The notes: generated by a model not told the origin, from the letters alone. A stretch of DNA of 26,654 nt from an uncultured Rhodospirillaceae bacterium (GCA_937927415.1 CALBDS010000064.1:1-26654); one strand, 5' to 3'. Counted from the first letter of the stretch, positions 1-7,199 are shown. A program made the numbers and translations.

Positions 1-436
1 AGCGGAGACAGGATCAGTCGGGCTTTGCCGACAGGGTGGCGATGGCGGCTGTCACGGCTTTGTCCGGGATGCTCTCGAACAGGCCCTGCATCAGCGCCGG
101 CCGGTCGGCAAATCCGGGCTGGTTCACCACTCGGACAGGGGCAATCAATATGTGTCCATCAAGTACACCGAGCGTCTGCTCCTGGCTGACATCGAACCCT
201 CCGTCGGCAGCGTCGGCGATTCCTATGACAACGCCTTGGCCGGAACCGTCAACGGTCTCTACAAGGCCGAGATCATCCACAGGCGCGGACCTTGGAAATC
301 CTTCGAGGCCGTCGAATACGCCACCCTCGAATGGGGCGATTGGTTCAACAACAGGCGCCTGCTCGAACCCATCGGAAATATTCCGCCAGCCGAGGCCGAG
401 CGACGTTATTATCTGACCGGGAGACCATGCCCATAG
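1..436 (+). pseudogene. IS3-family transposase (OrfB), 3' remnant
   Basis: The frame is open from the window edge and reads as the C-terminal half of an IS3-family DDE transposase. From about position 68 it shows DALEQALHQRRP, then LVHHSDRGNQY (second catalytic Asp), then VGDSYDNALAGTVNGLYKAE and a C-terminal WFNNRRLLEPIGNIPPAEAE block. In functional family members the residue after DNALA is the catalytic Glu; here codon 242-244 is gga (Gly), one base away from gaa, so the copy looks inactive. Sequence before about position 65 does not match the family well in this frame, so a frameshift near 60 is possible. The gene is cut by the window start, so only the 3' part is seen. A cccggcgcggttcag stretch at 469-483 may be the right end of the element, but no inverted repeat partner is available. 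Confidence 0.8.
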
Positions 437-619
437 CGGCATGACTCACGAACAATGACCGCCGACAATCCCGGCGCGGTTCAGTTCAGCGGACAAGTCG
501 GCCTCAGCGCAGCGGCACCTAATCGCTGCGCAACAGAACCGGCGGGGCTGTCAGGCGATGAAGGGGAACCAATCCTCCGGCGGGATGCCTGGGAATAAAT
601 CAGGGAAGCTCTGCAGCGG

Positions 620-778
620 CTACAAAGTTGCTACCAGCTTTCCCAGAAGGGCACGATAATCGAGCGTGACCGGTAGGTTCCCGTCGTCGTCGACGGCGGC
701 CGTCAGATCCGGCCAGTTTCCGTAAATCCCGGACTGGATCCGTCCACCGACGATAATCATCGCCCCGCCTCGGCCATC
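620..778 (-). pseudogene. DUF1501-family protein, C-terminal stump
   Basis: On the minus strand the last ~50 residues before the stop at 620-622 read GRGGAMIIVGG, then IYGNWPDL, then LPVTLDYRALL. This is the characteristic C-terminal end of DUF1501 proteins (usual form: HG..A M.V.GG.V.GG..YG.WPGL...DLA.TTDFR.VL). DUF1501 proteins are usually about 400 residues and often carry a Tat signal; everything N-terminal to this end is missing here. Upstream of about position 778 the same frame continues open but has no recognisable DUF1501 sequence and lies antisense to another gene stump. I infer a deletion or rearrangement that removed the N-terminal part. The function of the family is not firmly known. 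Confidence 0.6.
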
Positions 779-1030
779 CTGTCGGCGGCTTGCTTGGCCA
801 ACCGCACCCTGCCGCGCATGCTGGCATTGGCCGGTTCCGCCCGCGTGGCGCTGGCTGGCCCTGCCACCCCGCTGGCGCCGCGCCTTTTCGCCTACGGGAT
901 CGAGACGCTGGCCGGTTTCGTCGTCACCGACCCGGGCGGGTTGGCCGATGCCGTTGCCCGCGGGGCAAAGCCCTGGGCCTTCGCTCCCTTCGGCCGCATC
1001 GCCCACCGTCGGCGGCCATGCCGGGACTGA
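770..1030 (+). pseudogene. DUF364-like (putative heavy-metal chelation) protein, C-terminal stump
   Basis: The plus frame ending at the tga at 1028-1030 reads LANRTLPRMLALA, then VALAGPATPLAPRLFAYGIETLAGFVVTDP and then VARGAKPWAFAPFGR. This matches the C-terminal Rossmann-like part of DUF364 (putative heavy-metal chelation) proteins, which have a TG..L.N.TL segment followed by a GP(S/T)TPL.P.LF..G...L.G..V.DP pattern. No intact start or N-terminal domain is seen; before about position 770 the frame loses all resemblance. This stump and the DUF1501 stump on the other strand lose homology at the same place, about 770-780, so both were probably cut by one event. The family assignment is from pattern memory and could be wrong. 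Confidence 0.5.
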
Positions 1031-1157
1031 TCTTATCCCGGTTCGGTGGCTTTGCGTAGAGCACGCCGCCAGGATGGTTCGTCTCCGGGGTGGTTCACCC
1101 TTCGGATCGTCGCCCGTATCCTTGACAAGATCTGCCGCCACCCCGTACCGTCCGCCG

Positions 1158-1366
1158 GTGATGGTGGTTCCCCCGTTCCCGTGGTGATCGGGGGATGCAA
1201 AAGGGAACATGGTGCGTCCGTTCCATCCGGTGCGGACCCAAGCCATGGCTGCCCCCGCAACTGTAGGCGGTGAGCCGCCGCGCCCTTCGTGTGCCACTGG
1301 CCGGAGAACCGGCCGGGAAGGCCGGCGCGGCAGCAACGACCCGCGAGCCAGGAAACCTGCCGCCGT
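1158..1366 (+). promoter_or_regulatory. Cobalamin (AdoCbl) riboswitch upstream of cbiMNQO
   Basis: The segment carries the ordered conserved elements of a cobalamin riboswitch: aaaagggaac (1200-1209), the ggctgcccccgcaactgta core near 1247-1265, gccactgg near 1302, ccgggaaggcc near 1314, and the B12 box gcgagccaggaaacctgcc ending at about 1361. Riboswitches of this class bind adenosylcobalamin and lower expression of the downstream gene. The first gene downstream is cbiM, so cobalt import for B12 synthesis would be shut down when B12 is sufficient. The 142 nt between the B12 box and cbiM can form gccccg (1397-1402)/cggggc (1445-1450), followed by five T at 1457-1461. This is a possible terminator-type expression platform. 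Edges are approximate. Confidence 0.93.
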
Positions 1367-1508
1367 CCGTTGTTGTGTCGTTCCTCCGGGCGGGGTGCCC
1401 CGGTGGCGTGGAATCAGGGCGGCCTGGCACCGGCGGATCGGGTGCGGGGCGTGGTCTTTTTCCCTCCATCGTCCCCGGCCTCCCGGATCAACTGGGAGTG
1501 TCTGGTTC

Positions 1509-2198
1509 ATGCATATCATGGAAGGCTTTCTGCCTCCCCTCCACGCCGCCGCCTGGACGGCGGCGGTGGCGCCGTTCGTCATCGCCGGCGCGGTGCGGCT
1601 GCGCCGCATCGTGCGGGAAAAACCCGAAGCCCGGCTGCTGCTGGGGGCATCGGGCGCCTTCGCCTTTCTTCTGTCGGCGCTGAAGCTGCCCAGCGTGACG
1701 GGAAGCTGTTCGCACCCCACCGGCACCGGTCTGGGGGCGGCGCTGTTCGGTCCGTCGGTGATGACGCTGATGGCCACCATCGTCCTGCTGTTCCAGGCGC
1801 TGCTGCTGGCCCACGGCGGGCTGACCACCCTGGGCGCCAATGTGTTTTCCATGGGCATCGTCGGGCCATGGGTGGCGTGGGCCATGGTGCGCGGCGGCGG
1901 TGCGGTGGGGCTGTCGGTGCCGGTGCGGGTGTTCCTGGCGGCGTTTCTGGGGGATCTCGCCACCTATGTCACCACGGCGCTGCAGCTTGGCCTGGCCTTT
2001 CCCGATCCGGCGACCGGCTTTGCCGGGGCGTCGGTGAAGTTCCTGTCCATCTTCGCCGTGACCCAGGTGCCGCTGGCGGTGGTGGAGGGGTTGCTGACGG
2101 TGGCGGTGGTCAACTGGCTGTCGCGTCACAGCGCCGACGACCTGCGCCTGCTGGCGGAGATGCGCGGAGAGGAAAAGGAGACGGGTCATGCTGCGTGA
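1509..2198 (+). CDS. cbiM: Cobalt ECF transporter substrate-binding protein CbiM
   Basis: This 229-residue membrane protein begins MHIMEGFLPP. The N-terminal Met-His pair is the family's metal-binding element, in which the amino terminus and His2 coordinate Co2+. Several hydrophobic segments follow, with SHPTGTGLGAALFGPSVM and the AFLGDLATYVTTALQL segment typical of CbiM/NikM. CbiM is the S-component that captures cobalt for the energy-coupling-factor transporter. The ATG at 1509 is chosen because the family start is MHIMEG and a gggag lies about 10 nt upstream; the frame is open further upstream, but that would run into the riboswitch leader. The gene overlaps cbiN by 11 nt. Cobalt rather than nickel is inferred from the cobalamin riboswitch and the CbiN partner. 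Confidence 0.95.
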   Translation: MHIMEGFLPPLHAAAWTAAVAPFVIAGAVRLRRIVREKPEARLLLGASGAFAFLLSALKLPSVTGSCSHPTGTGLGAALFGPSVMTLMATIVLLFQALLLAHGGLTTLGANVFSMGIVGPWVAWAMVRGGGAVGLSVPVRVFLAAFLGDLATYVTTALQLGLAFPDPATGFAGASVKFLSIFAVTQVPLAVVEGLLTVAVVNWLSRHSADDLRLLAEMRGEEKETGHAA

Positions 2199-2511
2199 CA
2201 ACCGCATCGTTCTGGGGCTGGCCGCGGCCATCGTCCTGCTGCCGCTGGTGATGCCGTGGGACGAGAAGCCGGAATTCGGCGGCTCCGACGACAAGGCGTC
2301 GGGTGTGATCGCCGAGGTGAAGCCCGGCTACGCCCCCTGGTGGGAACCCCTGTGGGAACCGCCCAGCAAGGAGATCGAAAGCCTGCTGTTCGCCGCCCAG
2401 GCGGCGGCCGGGGCCGGGTTGCTGGGCTATTACGCCGGGCGCCGTTCCCGCCGGCGGGAGGATGAGGCGGGCCGGACCGCCCTGCGCCGGGAACGCGATG
2501 CACGCCCTTGA
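2188..2511 (+). CDS. cbiN: Cobalt transport protein CbiN
   Basis: This is a small, 107-residue protein with two membrane segments: one near the N-terminus (about residues 7-23) and one at about 68-83 (LLFAAQAAAGAGLLGYYAG). Between them is a periplasmic loop with FGGSDDKASGVIAEVKPGYAPWW, the conserved CbiN loop (family form: F.GAD..A...I....P.Y.PW). CbiN interacts with CbiM and is needed for cobalt uptake in CbiMNQO systems. It sits in the standard position between cbiM and cbiQ, with overlaps on both sides (11 nt with cbiM, 14 nt with cbiQ), consistent with translational coupling. The Arg-rich C-terminal tail is cytoplasmic by the positive-inside rule. Confidence 0.92.
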   Translation: MLRDNRIVLGLAAAIVLLPLVMPWDEKPEFGGSDDKASGVIAEVKPGYAPWWEPLWEPPSKEIESLLFAAQAAAGAGLLGYYAGRRSRRREDEAGRTALRRERDARP

Positions 2512-3265
2512 CCGGGCGGCCCATCGGTCGGCGTGGAAGGACCGCGGCACCGGCGGCAAGCTGGCGCTCAGCCTGGGGCTGATGCTGGCGGCCATGGCCG
2601 GGGCGCCGCCGCTGGCGCCGCTGGCGGTGTTCGGGGTCGCGGTGGGGCTGGCGCTGCTGTCGGCCCGTGTGCCGGTGGCGGCGTTGGCCGGTGCCCTGCT
2701 GCCTCCGGCGGGGTTTCTGCTGGCCAGCCTGCCGGCGCTGGCCCTGACGCTGGATTGGCACGGCGGGCTGGCGCTGGGCTGGGCGCCGGGGGGGCTGGCG
2801 GCGGCACTGGTGCCGGTCGGCCGCTCCCTGGCGGCGGTGGCCGCCCTGGCGCTGCTGACCCTGACCACCCCGGCCAGCCGGCTGATCGGCCTGCTGCGTG
2901 GGCTGGGGCTGCCGGCGGCGGTGGCCGATGTGGCGCTGCTGACCTACCGCCTGCTGTTCCTGCTGGGCGACACCGTGACCACCGGCACGCGGGCGCAGGC
3001 GTTCCGGTTGGGCTATGCCGGCGGCTGGCGGCGGTCCCTGCGGTCGCTGTCGCTGCTGGCGGCGGGGCTGCTGGGGCGGGCGATGAACGCGGCGCGGCGG
3101 CTGGATGTGGGGCTGGCCGCGCGTTGCTACGGTGACGGCCTGGGCGACGGTCTGGCTGTACTGGCGCCGGGCCGGCGCACGCGGCCCGGGGAATGGGCGC
3201 TGGCGGCGGGCCTGCCGGCGCTGATTCTTGTGGGGGGATGGGCCGGTGGATGGATGCTCCCGTGA
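2498..3265 (+). CDS. cbiQ: Cobalt ECF transporter T-component CbiQ
   Basis: This 255-residue integral membrane protein has an N-terminal amphipathic start (MHALDRAAHRSAWKDR) followed by about five or six hydrophobic helices that are very rich in Leu, Ala and Gly. The TGTRAQAFRLGY segment and the later LDVGLAARCYGDG correspond to the cytoplasmic coupling helices of the T-component, which contact the ATPases. CbiQ transmits ATP hydrolysis to the CbiMN unit. The ATG at 2498 is preferred over an in-frame ATG at 2462, because the protein then starts with the usual D..A..S.W motif and the overlap with cbiN stays short. The gene runs into cbiO with an overlap of about 16 nt. Confidence 0.92.
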   Translation: MHALDRAAHRSAWKDRGTGGKLALSLGLMLAAMAGAPPLAPLAVFGVAVGLALLSARVPVAALAGALLPPAGFLLASLPALALTLDWHGGLALGWAPGGLAAALVPVGRSLAAVAALALLTLTTPASRLIGLLRGLGLPAAVADVALLTYRLLFLLGDTVTTGTRAQAFRLGYAGGWRRSLRSLSLLAAGLLGRAMNAARRLDVGLAARCYGDGLGDGLAVLAPGRRTRPGEWALAAGLPALILVGGWAGGWMLP

Positions 3266-4089
3266 GTGATGTGATCCTGGAAGCCCGCGGGCTGGAATAC
3301 CGTTATCCCGGCACCGGCGACGCCGCGCTGCGCGGGCTGGACCTGACGGTGCGGCGCGGGCGGCGGCTGGCGATTCTGGGCGCCAACGGTGCGGGCAAGA
3401 CCACGCTGCTGCTGCATCTGAACGGCACCTTGCGCCCGCGGGCGGGCACGGTGCTGGTGGACGGGGCGCCGGGCAACCATGGGCGGGACGGGCTGACCGC
3501 GTGGCGCCGCCGGGTGGGGCTGGTGCTGCAGGAAGCCGACGACCAGCTTTTCGCCGCCACGGTGGCGGAGGATGTGTCCTTTGGCCCCCTCAACCTCGGC
3601 CTGCCGGCGGCGGAGGTGGAACGGCGGGTGGCCGAGGTCATCGGGTCCATGGGGCTGTCCGGCCTGGAAAGCCGTCCCCCCCACATGCTGTCCCACGGCC
3701 AGCGCAAGCGGGTCGCCATCGCCGGCATCCTGGCGATGCAGCCGTCGGTGCTGGTGCTGGACGAACCCACCGCCGGTTTCGACCATGCCGGCCAGACCGC
3801 GCTCCTGTCCACGCTGGACGGGCTGTCGGCGGCGGGCATGACCCTGGTGTTTTCCACCCACGACGTGGATCTGGCCTATGCCTTCGCCGACGATGCCGCC
3901 CTGTTCGCCGGCGGCACCGTGCTGGCCCAGGGGGAGGCGCGGGTGGTGCTGAGCGATGCGGCGCTGATGGCGCGGGCGGCCCTGCCGCTGCCGGCGGTGC
4001 CGGCCCTCAGCCGGAGATTGAGGAGTCTGGGTGTGCCGTTCGATCAGAACGCCCGGACGATTCTGGAACTGATACCGGCAAGCGATTGA
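3250..4089 (+). CDS. cbiO: Cobalt ECF transporter ATP-binding protein CbiO
   Basis: This is an ABC ATPase of 279 residues. Walker A is GANGAGKTT at about residues 44-52, a Q-loop lies in GLVLQEADDQLFAATVAEDV (the DDQLF pattern is typical of ECF-type ATPases), the signature is LSHGQRKRVAIAG, Walker B is LVLDEPTAGFD, and the switch His is in FSTHDVDLAY. It powers cobalt import with CbiMNQ. Possible starts are ATG 3238, ATG 3250 and GTG 3262; 3250 is chosen because gtgggggga at 3230-3238 is then at a normal ribosome-binding distance. It is the last gene of the riboswitch-controlled operon. No second ATPase gene is present, as is normal for CbiMNQO. Confidence 0.94.
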   Translation: MDAPVSDVILEARGLEYRYPGTGDAALRGLDLTVRRGRRLAILGANGAGKTTLLLHLNGTLRPRAGTVLVDGAPGNHGRDGLTAWRRRVGLVLQEADDQLFAATVAEDVSFGPLNLGLPAAEVERRVAEVIGSMGLSGLESRPPHMLSHGQRKRVAIAGILAMQPSVLVLDEPTAGFDHAGQTALLSTLDGLSAAGMTLVFSTHDVDLAYAFADDAALFAGGTVLAQGEARVVLSDAALMARAALPLPAVPALSRRLRSLGVPFDQNARTILELIPASD

Positions 4090-4166
4090 ACAGAATATAA
4101 CAGGTCATTCCATGGAGCAGTCGGCATGAACTGCCCTCCCTCCCTTTAGAAACCTCTGTGACCGGA

Positions 4167-4634
4167 TCAGCTCTTCACCACCAGCGTGCCCGCAATAATA
4201 TCATGCAGGCCCTGTTTTTTACGGGTCCAGCCAGCCATGAAGAAACCGACACAAAGAATAAGTGTCGAGAGAATTTTTGCGAAATAACGCCCGCTCGCCC
4301 GGCCGAAGGAGATGCGGTTTCCATCTTCGTCAATGACCCGGATTCCTACGGCGCGTTTCCCCAACGTAGCTTGCCACGACGAACTTTCCATCGATGCGAA
4401 ATAAATCCAGCCAACAACGGCGCCGATGAATTGGCCCAAGACAGATCCGACGATTTGGATCGAGTCCAGATCCGCACCCGATTGCGCCATCTGAAAGCCA
4501 AGCACAGCGCCAAATATCCCGGCGATGATGACGCTGATAATCGTCGAAAGGATCGTGTCGATTAGCAAAGCCACTGCGCGCAGCCAGAACCCACCAAAAC
4601 GGGTGCTGGACTCGGAAACCGCCACAGATGTCAT
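4167..4634 (-). CDS. RDD family membrane protein
   Basis: This 155-residue protein begins FGGFWLRAVALLIDTILSTI, the defining Arg and Asp of the first RDD-domain helix. Helices follow at about residues 20-45, 62-80 and 122-140, with GKRAVGIRVIDEDGNRISFGRASGRYFAKILS between them and a QGLHDIIAGTLVV end, all typical of RDD proteins. The function is not established; some members have been linked to ion exchange. A gataaggggg ribosome-binding site precedes the ATG. Base composition is clearly less GC-rich than in the flanking genes, and codon third positions are more mixed, so recent acquisition is possible. It converges with cbiO across 77 nt in which only a weak hairpin is visible. Confidence 0.9.
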   Translation of the reverse strand: MTSVAVSESSTRFGGFWLRAVALLIDTILSTIISVIIAGIFGAVLGFQMAQSGADLDSIQIVGSVLGQFIGAVVGWIYFASMESSSWQATLGKRAVGIRVIDEDGNRISFGRASGRYFAKILSTLILCVGFFMAGWTRKKQGLHDIIAGTLVVKS

Positions 4635-5058
4635 GGTTGCCCCCTTATCTTTATAATAGCAATTTAATAACTATTTTTTGCGATTTACAGAAATTACATT
4701 AGCAACGCGCAGTGGCGCACCCATAAAATCGCATCCATCGAGCCAAAATACCACTTATCAGGGCGTTGTAAAATGGAATGAATATGGAATTGTGCGCGGT
4801 CTTTCATTTTTTCCCCTTATGACGTTTATGGGAATTTCTCTTTCCATCGGAACGCCCCATCGATGTCCCTGCCGGCCGTATGGACAGGCCATGGGGTCCC
4901 GCGGCCGCGGTCACCGGGATCCCGCATGGGCGGTGTTCGACGGTTGCCTCCGCTACCGCGCGTAATGCAACATTTGGCCGCGTGTCTTATAAATTATGCC
5001 TTAAATTTTTCACCGCATTACAATCAGCGTGTGACCGACTTTTGCAGGGATCGATCTC
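4635..5058. other. Non-coding, AT-richer divergent intergenic region
   Basis: This 424-nt gap separates the RDD gene (leftward) from the XRE regulator (rightward). Roughly 4640-4860 is much more AT-rich than the surrounding DNA (for example ctttataatagcaatttaat at 4651-4670), while 4860-4970 returns to high GC. It must hold both promoters. A tataaa/ttaaattttt stretch at 4988-5010 and a tacaat -10-like hexamer at 5019-5024 sit 35-70 nt before the regulator start, but no convincing -35 box pairs with them. I see no gene in the gap: the open frames there lack codon bias and ribosome-binding sites. Confidence 0.5.
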
Positions 5059-5706
5059 ATGCTGTGGCCAGACTTGATTCGCCGTTACCGCCGGGAACGG
5101 GGTGTCACTCAGATGGAGCTGTCGCGGCTGTTGAACGTGGATCAGGCCACCATTTCCCGCTGGGAAAGCGGCAAGCAGGATCCTCTGCCCATGATGCAGA
5201 CCCGTTTGCAGGGGCTGTTTCGCGATCTGGACCGTCTGCCGCTCGATTATTCCATCCGCGCGCTGCTCAAGGGGTATCCCGGCTATGCCTCGCTGATGGA
5301 TGCCAACGGCGTCTGCCGGATGACCTCGCCCACGCTGGCGGCGTATCTGGAGCGGAACCGGGGATCGATTCTCGGGCGCCCCATGTATGATTACCTGCCG
5401 GAGCACACCCAATCCCTGTGCGCGCCCTATTGGGCGGACATGATGCGGCCCGGCTCGCCGCTTTTGTCCATGACCTACACCGACCGGGCGGTGTTCTCCG
5501 ACGCCATCGTGCGCCGCACCTACAATGTCCTGGTATCCGACAACGGACGGATGCTGATGGTGCAGGATCATGTGATCGGCGATCTGGGAGAGGAGCTGCC
5601 CCCCCCCGACATCGTTACCATCACCATGGATGATGTGGTTGGGGATGACGGGGTTGGCAATAACGCGGCGGGGGAGAGTGCGCGGGGGCAGGGGGCCGCG
5701 GCCTGA
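5059..5706 (+). CDS. XRE-family HTH regulator with PAS-like sensor domain
   Basis: The 215-residue product starts with an XRE-type helix-turn-helix (residues about 4-55: LIRRYRRERGVTQMELSRLL, then DQATISRWESGKQDP). Residues about 70-175 resemble a PAS fold (SLMDANGVCRMTSPTLAAYL, a GRPMYDYLPE helix, then beta strands ending LMVQDHVIGDL). The last 30 residues are low-complexity and acidic/Gly-rich. It is probably a single-component regulator sensing a small molecule or redox state; the ligand is unknown. A run of nine C at 5599-5607 lies inside the coding region (residues about 181-184), so length changes there would alter only the tail. An agggat before the ATG is a weak ribosome-binding site. 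Targets are not evident from the context. Confidence 0.8.
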   Translation: MLWPDLIRRYRRERGVTQMELSRLLNVDQATISRWESGKQDPLPMMQTRLQGLFRDLDRLPLDYSIRALLKGYPGYASLMDANGVCRMTSPTLAAYLERNRGSILGRPMYDYLPEHTQSLCAPYWADMMRPGSPLLSMTYTDRAVFSDAIVRRTYNVLVSDNGRMLMVQDHVIGDLGEELPPPDIVTITMDDVVGDDGVGNNAAGESARGQGAAA

Positions 5707-5719
5707 CCCGCCCCCGTTT
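5683..5719. terminator. Hairpin between convergent regulator and sapC-like genes
   Basis: Arms cgggggc (5683-5689) and gcccccg (5710-5716) are perfectly complementary across a 20-nt loop that itself contains ggccgcggcc. Three T follow. It spans the stop codon of the rightward regulator and lies just before the 3' end of the leftward sapC-like gene, the expected place for a terminator. The T-run is short, so strength is uncertain. Confidence 0.45.
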
Positions 5720-5721
5720 CG

Positions 5722-6477
5722 TCAGGAAAGCACGGCGGACAGGCGGTCGTTCAAGGCCACCCACCGCGGCATGGACAGCAGGTGGGCATAAACCAGCCCG
5801 ATCCAGCCGCGCCGCCGCCAGTCCAGAAACACCTCGTCGGGCAGGGCGTTGAACGCGGCCTCGTCCACCACCCACACGCCTTCCAGTGTCAGGGACTGCG
5901 GTCCCTCTGCCGTGTTGACCACGGCGTTGACCGTCCGTTCGGCCAGCACGCCGCCGGTGTGCAGGGCGGTCACGAAATCGGTGGTGTCCTGATACTGCTG
6001 CTGATAGGCCGTGCAGATGCGCAACGCCTCCTGCGTCACCGGCGACGGCTGTCCGGCGATGAACAGCGGCTGTCCGGCACCGCCGCCCAGCGGCGCCAGC
6101 GCTCCGCGCTCGGCGCACAGATGGTACTGCTCCGATCCCGCCAGCGTACCGAAGATGAAGGGATAGCGGCGGATGTAGGCGGGAACGTAGCTTCCCGGCA
6201 ACCACCCGCCGTCCGCCGTCACCATCAGGTTTTCCCGTTCCCGCAGCCCCACGGCGGCATAGGCTTCCGGCATGTCCGGCGGGCCGAACACGATGGGGTA
6301 ATGCGCCTGGGCGATGGCGAATTCGTCGCGCACCAGGGGGATGGCGTTGGTGGGGCGGGCGAAGCCATAGCCGATGCCGTCCCGCACGCCCACGCGGGCA
6401 TGATGGTCCGTCCGCAGCGCCTCGATGGCTTCATAAAACAGCGGCAGCCGGATGGACGCCGGGGATGGGGTGGTCAT
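5722..6477 (-). CDS. SapC family protein
   Basis: This 251-residue protein has the SapC (Pfam SapC) pattern. An early FARPTNAIPLVRDEFAIAQAHYPIVF segment is followed by YVPAYIRRYPFIFG, the most conserved family motif, then LCAERG. The C-terminal part contains LHTGGVL and the closing LP.E.FLDWRRRGWIGLVYAHLLSM. SapC was named from an S-layer-associated gene of Campylobacter, but the biochemical role is unknown; in many proteobacteria it stands alone, as here. No signal peptide or membrane segment is visible. It begins 23 nt after the nikR stop on the same strand, so the two are probably co-transcribed. An aaggat about 8 nt upstream serves as the ribosome-binding site. Confidence 0.88.
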   Translation of the reverse strand: MTTPSPASIRLPLFYEAIEALRTDHHARVGVRDGIGYGFARPTNAIPLVRDEFAIAQAHYPIVFGPPDMPEAYAAVGLRERENLMVTADGGWLPGSYVPAYIRRYPFIFGTLAGSEQYHLCAERGALAPLGGGAGQPLFIAGQPSPVTQEALRICTAYQQQYQDTTDFVTALHTGGVLAERTVNAVVNTAEGPQSLTLEGVWVVDEAAFNALPDEVFLDWRRRGWIGLVYAHLLSMPRWVALNDRLSAVLS

Positions 6478-6500
6478 GAAAAGAATCCTTGCGTTCTAAG

Positions 6501-6971
6501 TCAGGTTTTCGGGCGCGCGTGGGTGTGGGGATGGTGGTGGTGTCCGCCGGGGTGATGATGATGCCCGGCCATGTCCACCGGCACCGCGTTCACCGCCCCG
6601 TGGCGCACCCCGGTTTCGGAGATGACGGAATCGGCGAAGCGGCGGATCTCATCGGTCGGTCCCTGGAGGATCGCCACCTCCATACAGGTTTCATGGTCCA
6701 GATGCACATGCATGGTGGACACGGTGAGGTCGTGGTGGGCGTGCTGGCTTTCCGTCAGGCGGCGGGCCAGATCGCGTTCGTGGTGGTTGAAGACATAGGA
6801 CAGGCAGGCCACGCAATCGCCCGCGTCCCCATCGGCCAGCCGCTCGGCCTCCAGCGTCCGGCGCAGCAGGTCGCGGACCGCTTCCGAGCGGTTGCCGTAG
6901 CCGCGGTGGCGGATGTAGTCGTCGAACTGGGCCAGAAGATCCTCGTCCAGCGAGACGGTGAATCGGTCCAT
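6501..6971 (-). CDS. nikR: Nickel-responsive regulator NikR with His-rich tail
   Basis: This 156-residue protein has a ribbon-helix-helix DNA-binding domain at residues 1-45 (RFTVSLDEDLLAQFDDYI, then YGNRSEAVRDLLR). It is followed by an ACT-like metal-binding domain containing QHAHHDL (His77), MHVHLDHETC (His88, His90, Cys96) and ETGVRHGAVNAVPV. These four residues match the square-planar high-affinity nickel site of NikR. The last ~20 residues are an added tail with ten His (HHHHPGGHHHHPHTH), not part of the core family. NikR represses nickel uptake genes when nickel is bound; none is present here, so targets lie elsewhere or include its own operon with the sapC-like gene. It is divergent from the flagellar run. 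Confidence 0.95.
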   Translation of the reverse strand: MDRFTVSLDEDLLAQFDDYIRHRGYGNRSEAVRDLLRRTLEAERLADGDAGDCVACLSYVFNHHERDLARRLTESQHAHHDLTVSTMHVHLDHETCMEVAILQGPTDEIRRFADSVISETGVRHGAVNAVPVDMAGHHHHPGGHHHHPHTHARPKT

Positions 6972-7145
6972 GGCAGCGCCCCCCTGTTGCCGTCCGTCTT
7001 TTGTGCCGTCTCTTCTTGAAAAAAGTCAGCCAGTTTTTTCCGCCGTCCCCGTGGATAGCCATGAACACGCACGGGACACGAAGGCCGCAACGCCCGCCGG
7101 GCCGCCGGCCTTCCTCAATTCACGGCATGATCGGGGTGTGATGCC

Positions 7146-7167
7146 CGCGGAAAATCCGTTTTCCGCG
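7146..7167. promoter_or_regulatory. Perfect inverted repeat in the nikR/flgD divergent region
   Basis: Arms cgcggaaaa (7146-7154) and ttttccgcg (7159-7167) are fully complementary around a tccg loop. The repeat lies 33 nt before the flgD start in the 228-nt divergent region. It could be an operator for a dimeric regulator or an RNA hairpin in the flgD leader. It does not resemble the published NikR half-site (GTATGA), and I see no sigma-28 or sigma-54 consensus nearby. Confidence 0.4.
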
Positions 7168-7199
7168 AACGCCCCCCGGCTGCCCGCGGGAGGCGGACG

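Noticed and set aside
620..1963. A long minus-strand open frame across the riboswitch and cbiM.
   Set aside because: Only its last ~50 codons resemble a protein family; the rest is antisense to the riboswitch and cbiM and is open because of high GC.
4117..4134. Terminator between cbiO and the RDD gene (gcagt/actgc).
   Set aside because: Only 5-bp arms with an 8-nt loop and no T-run; too weak to call.
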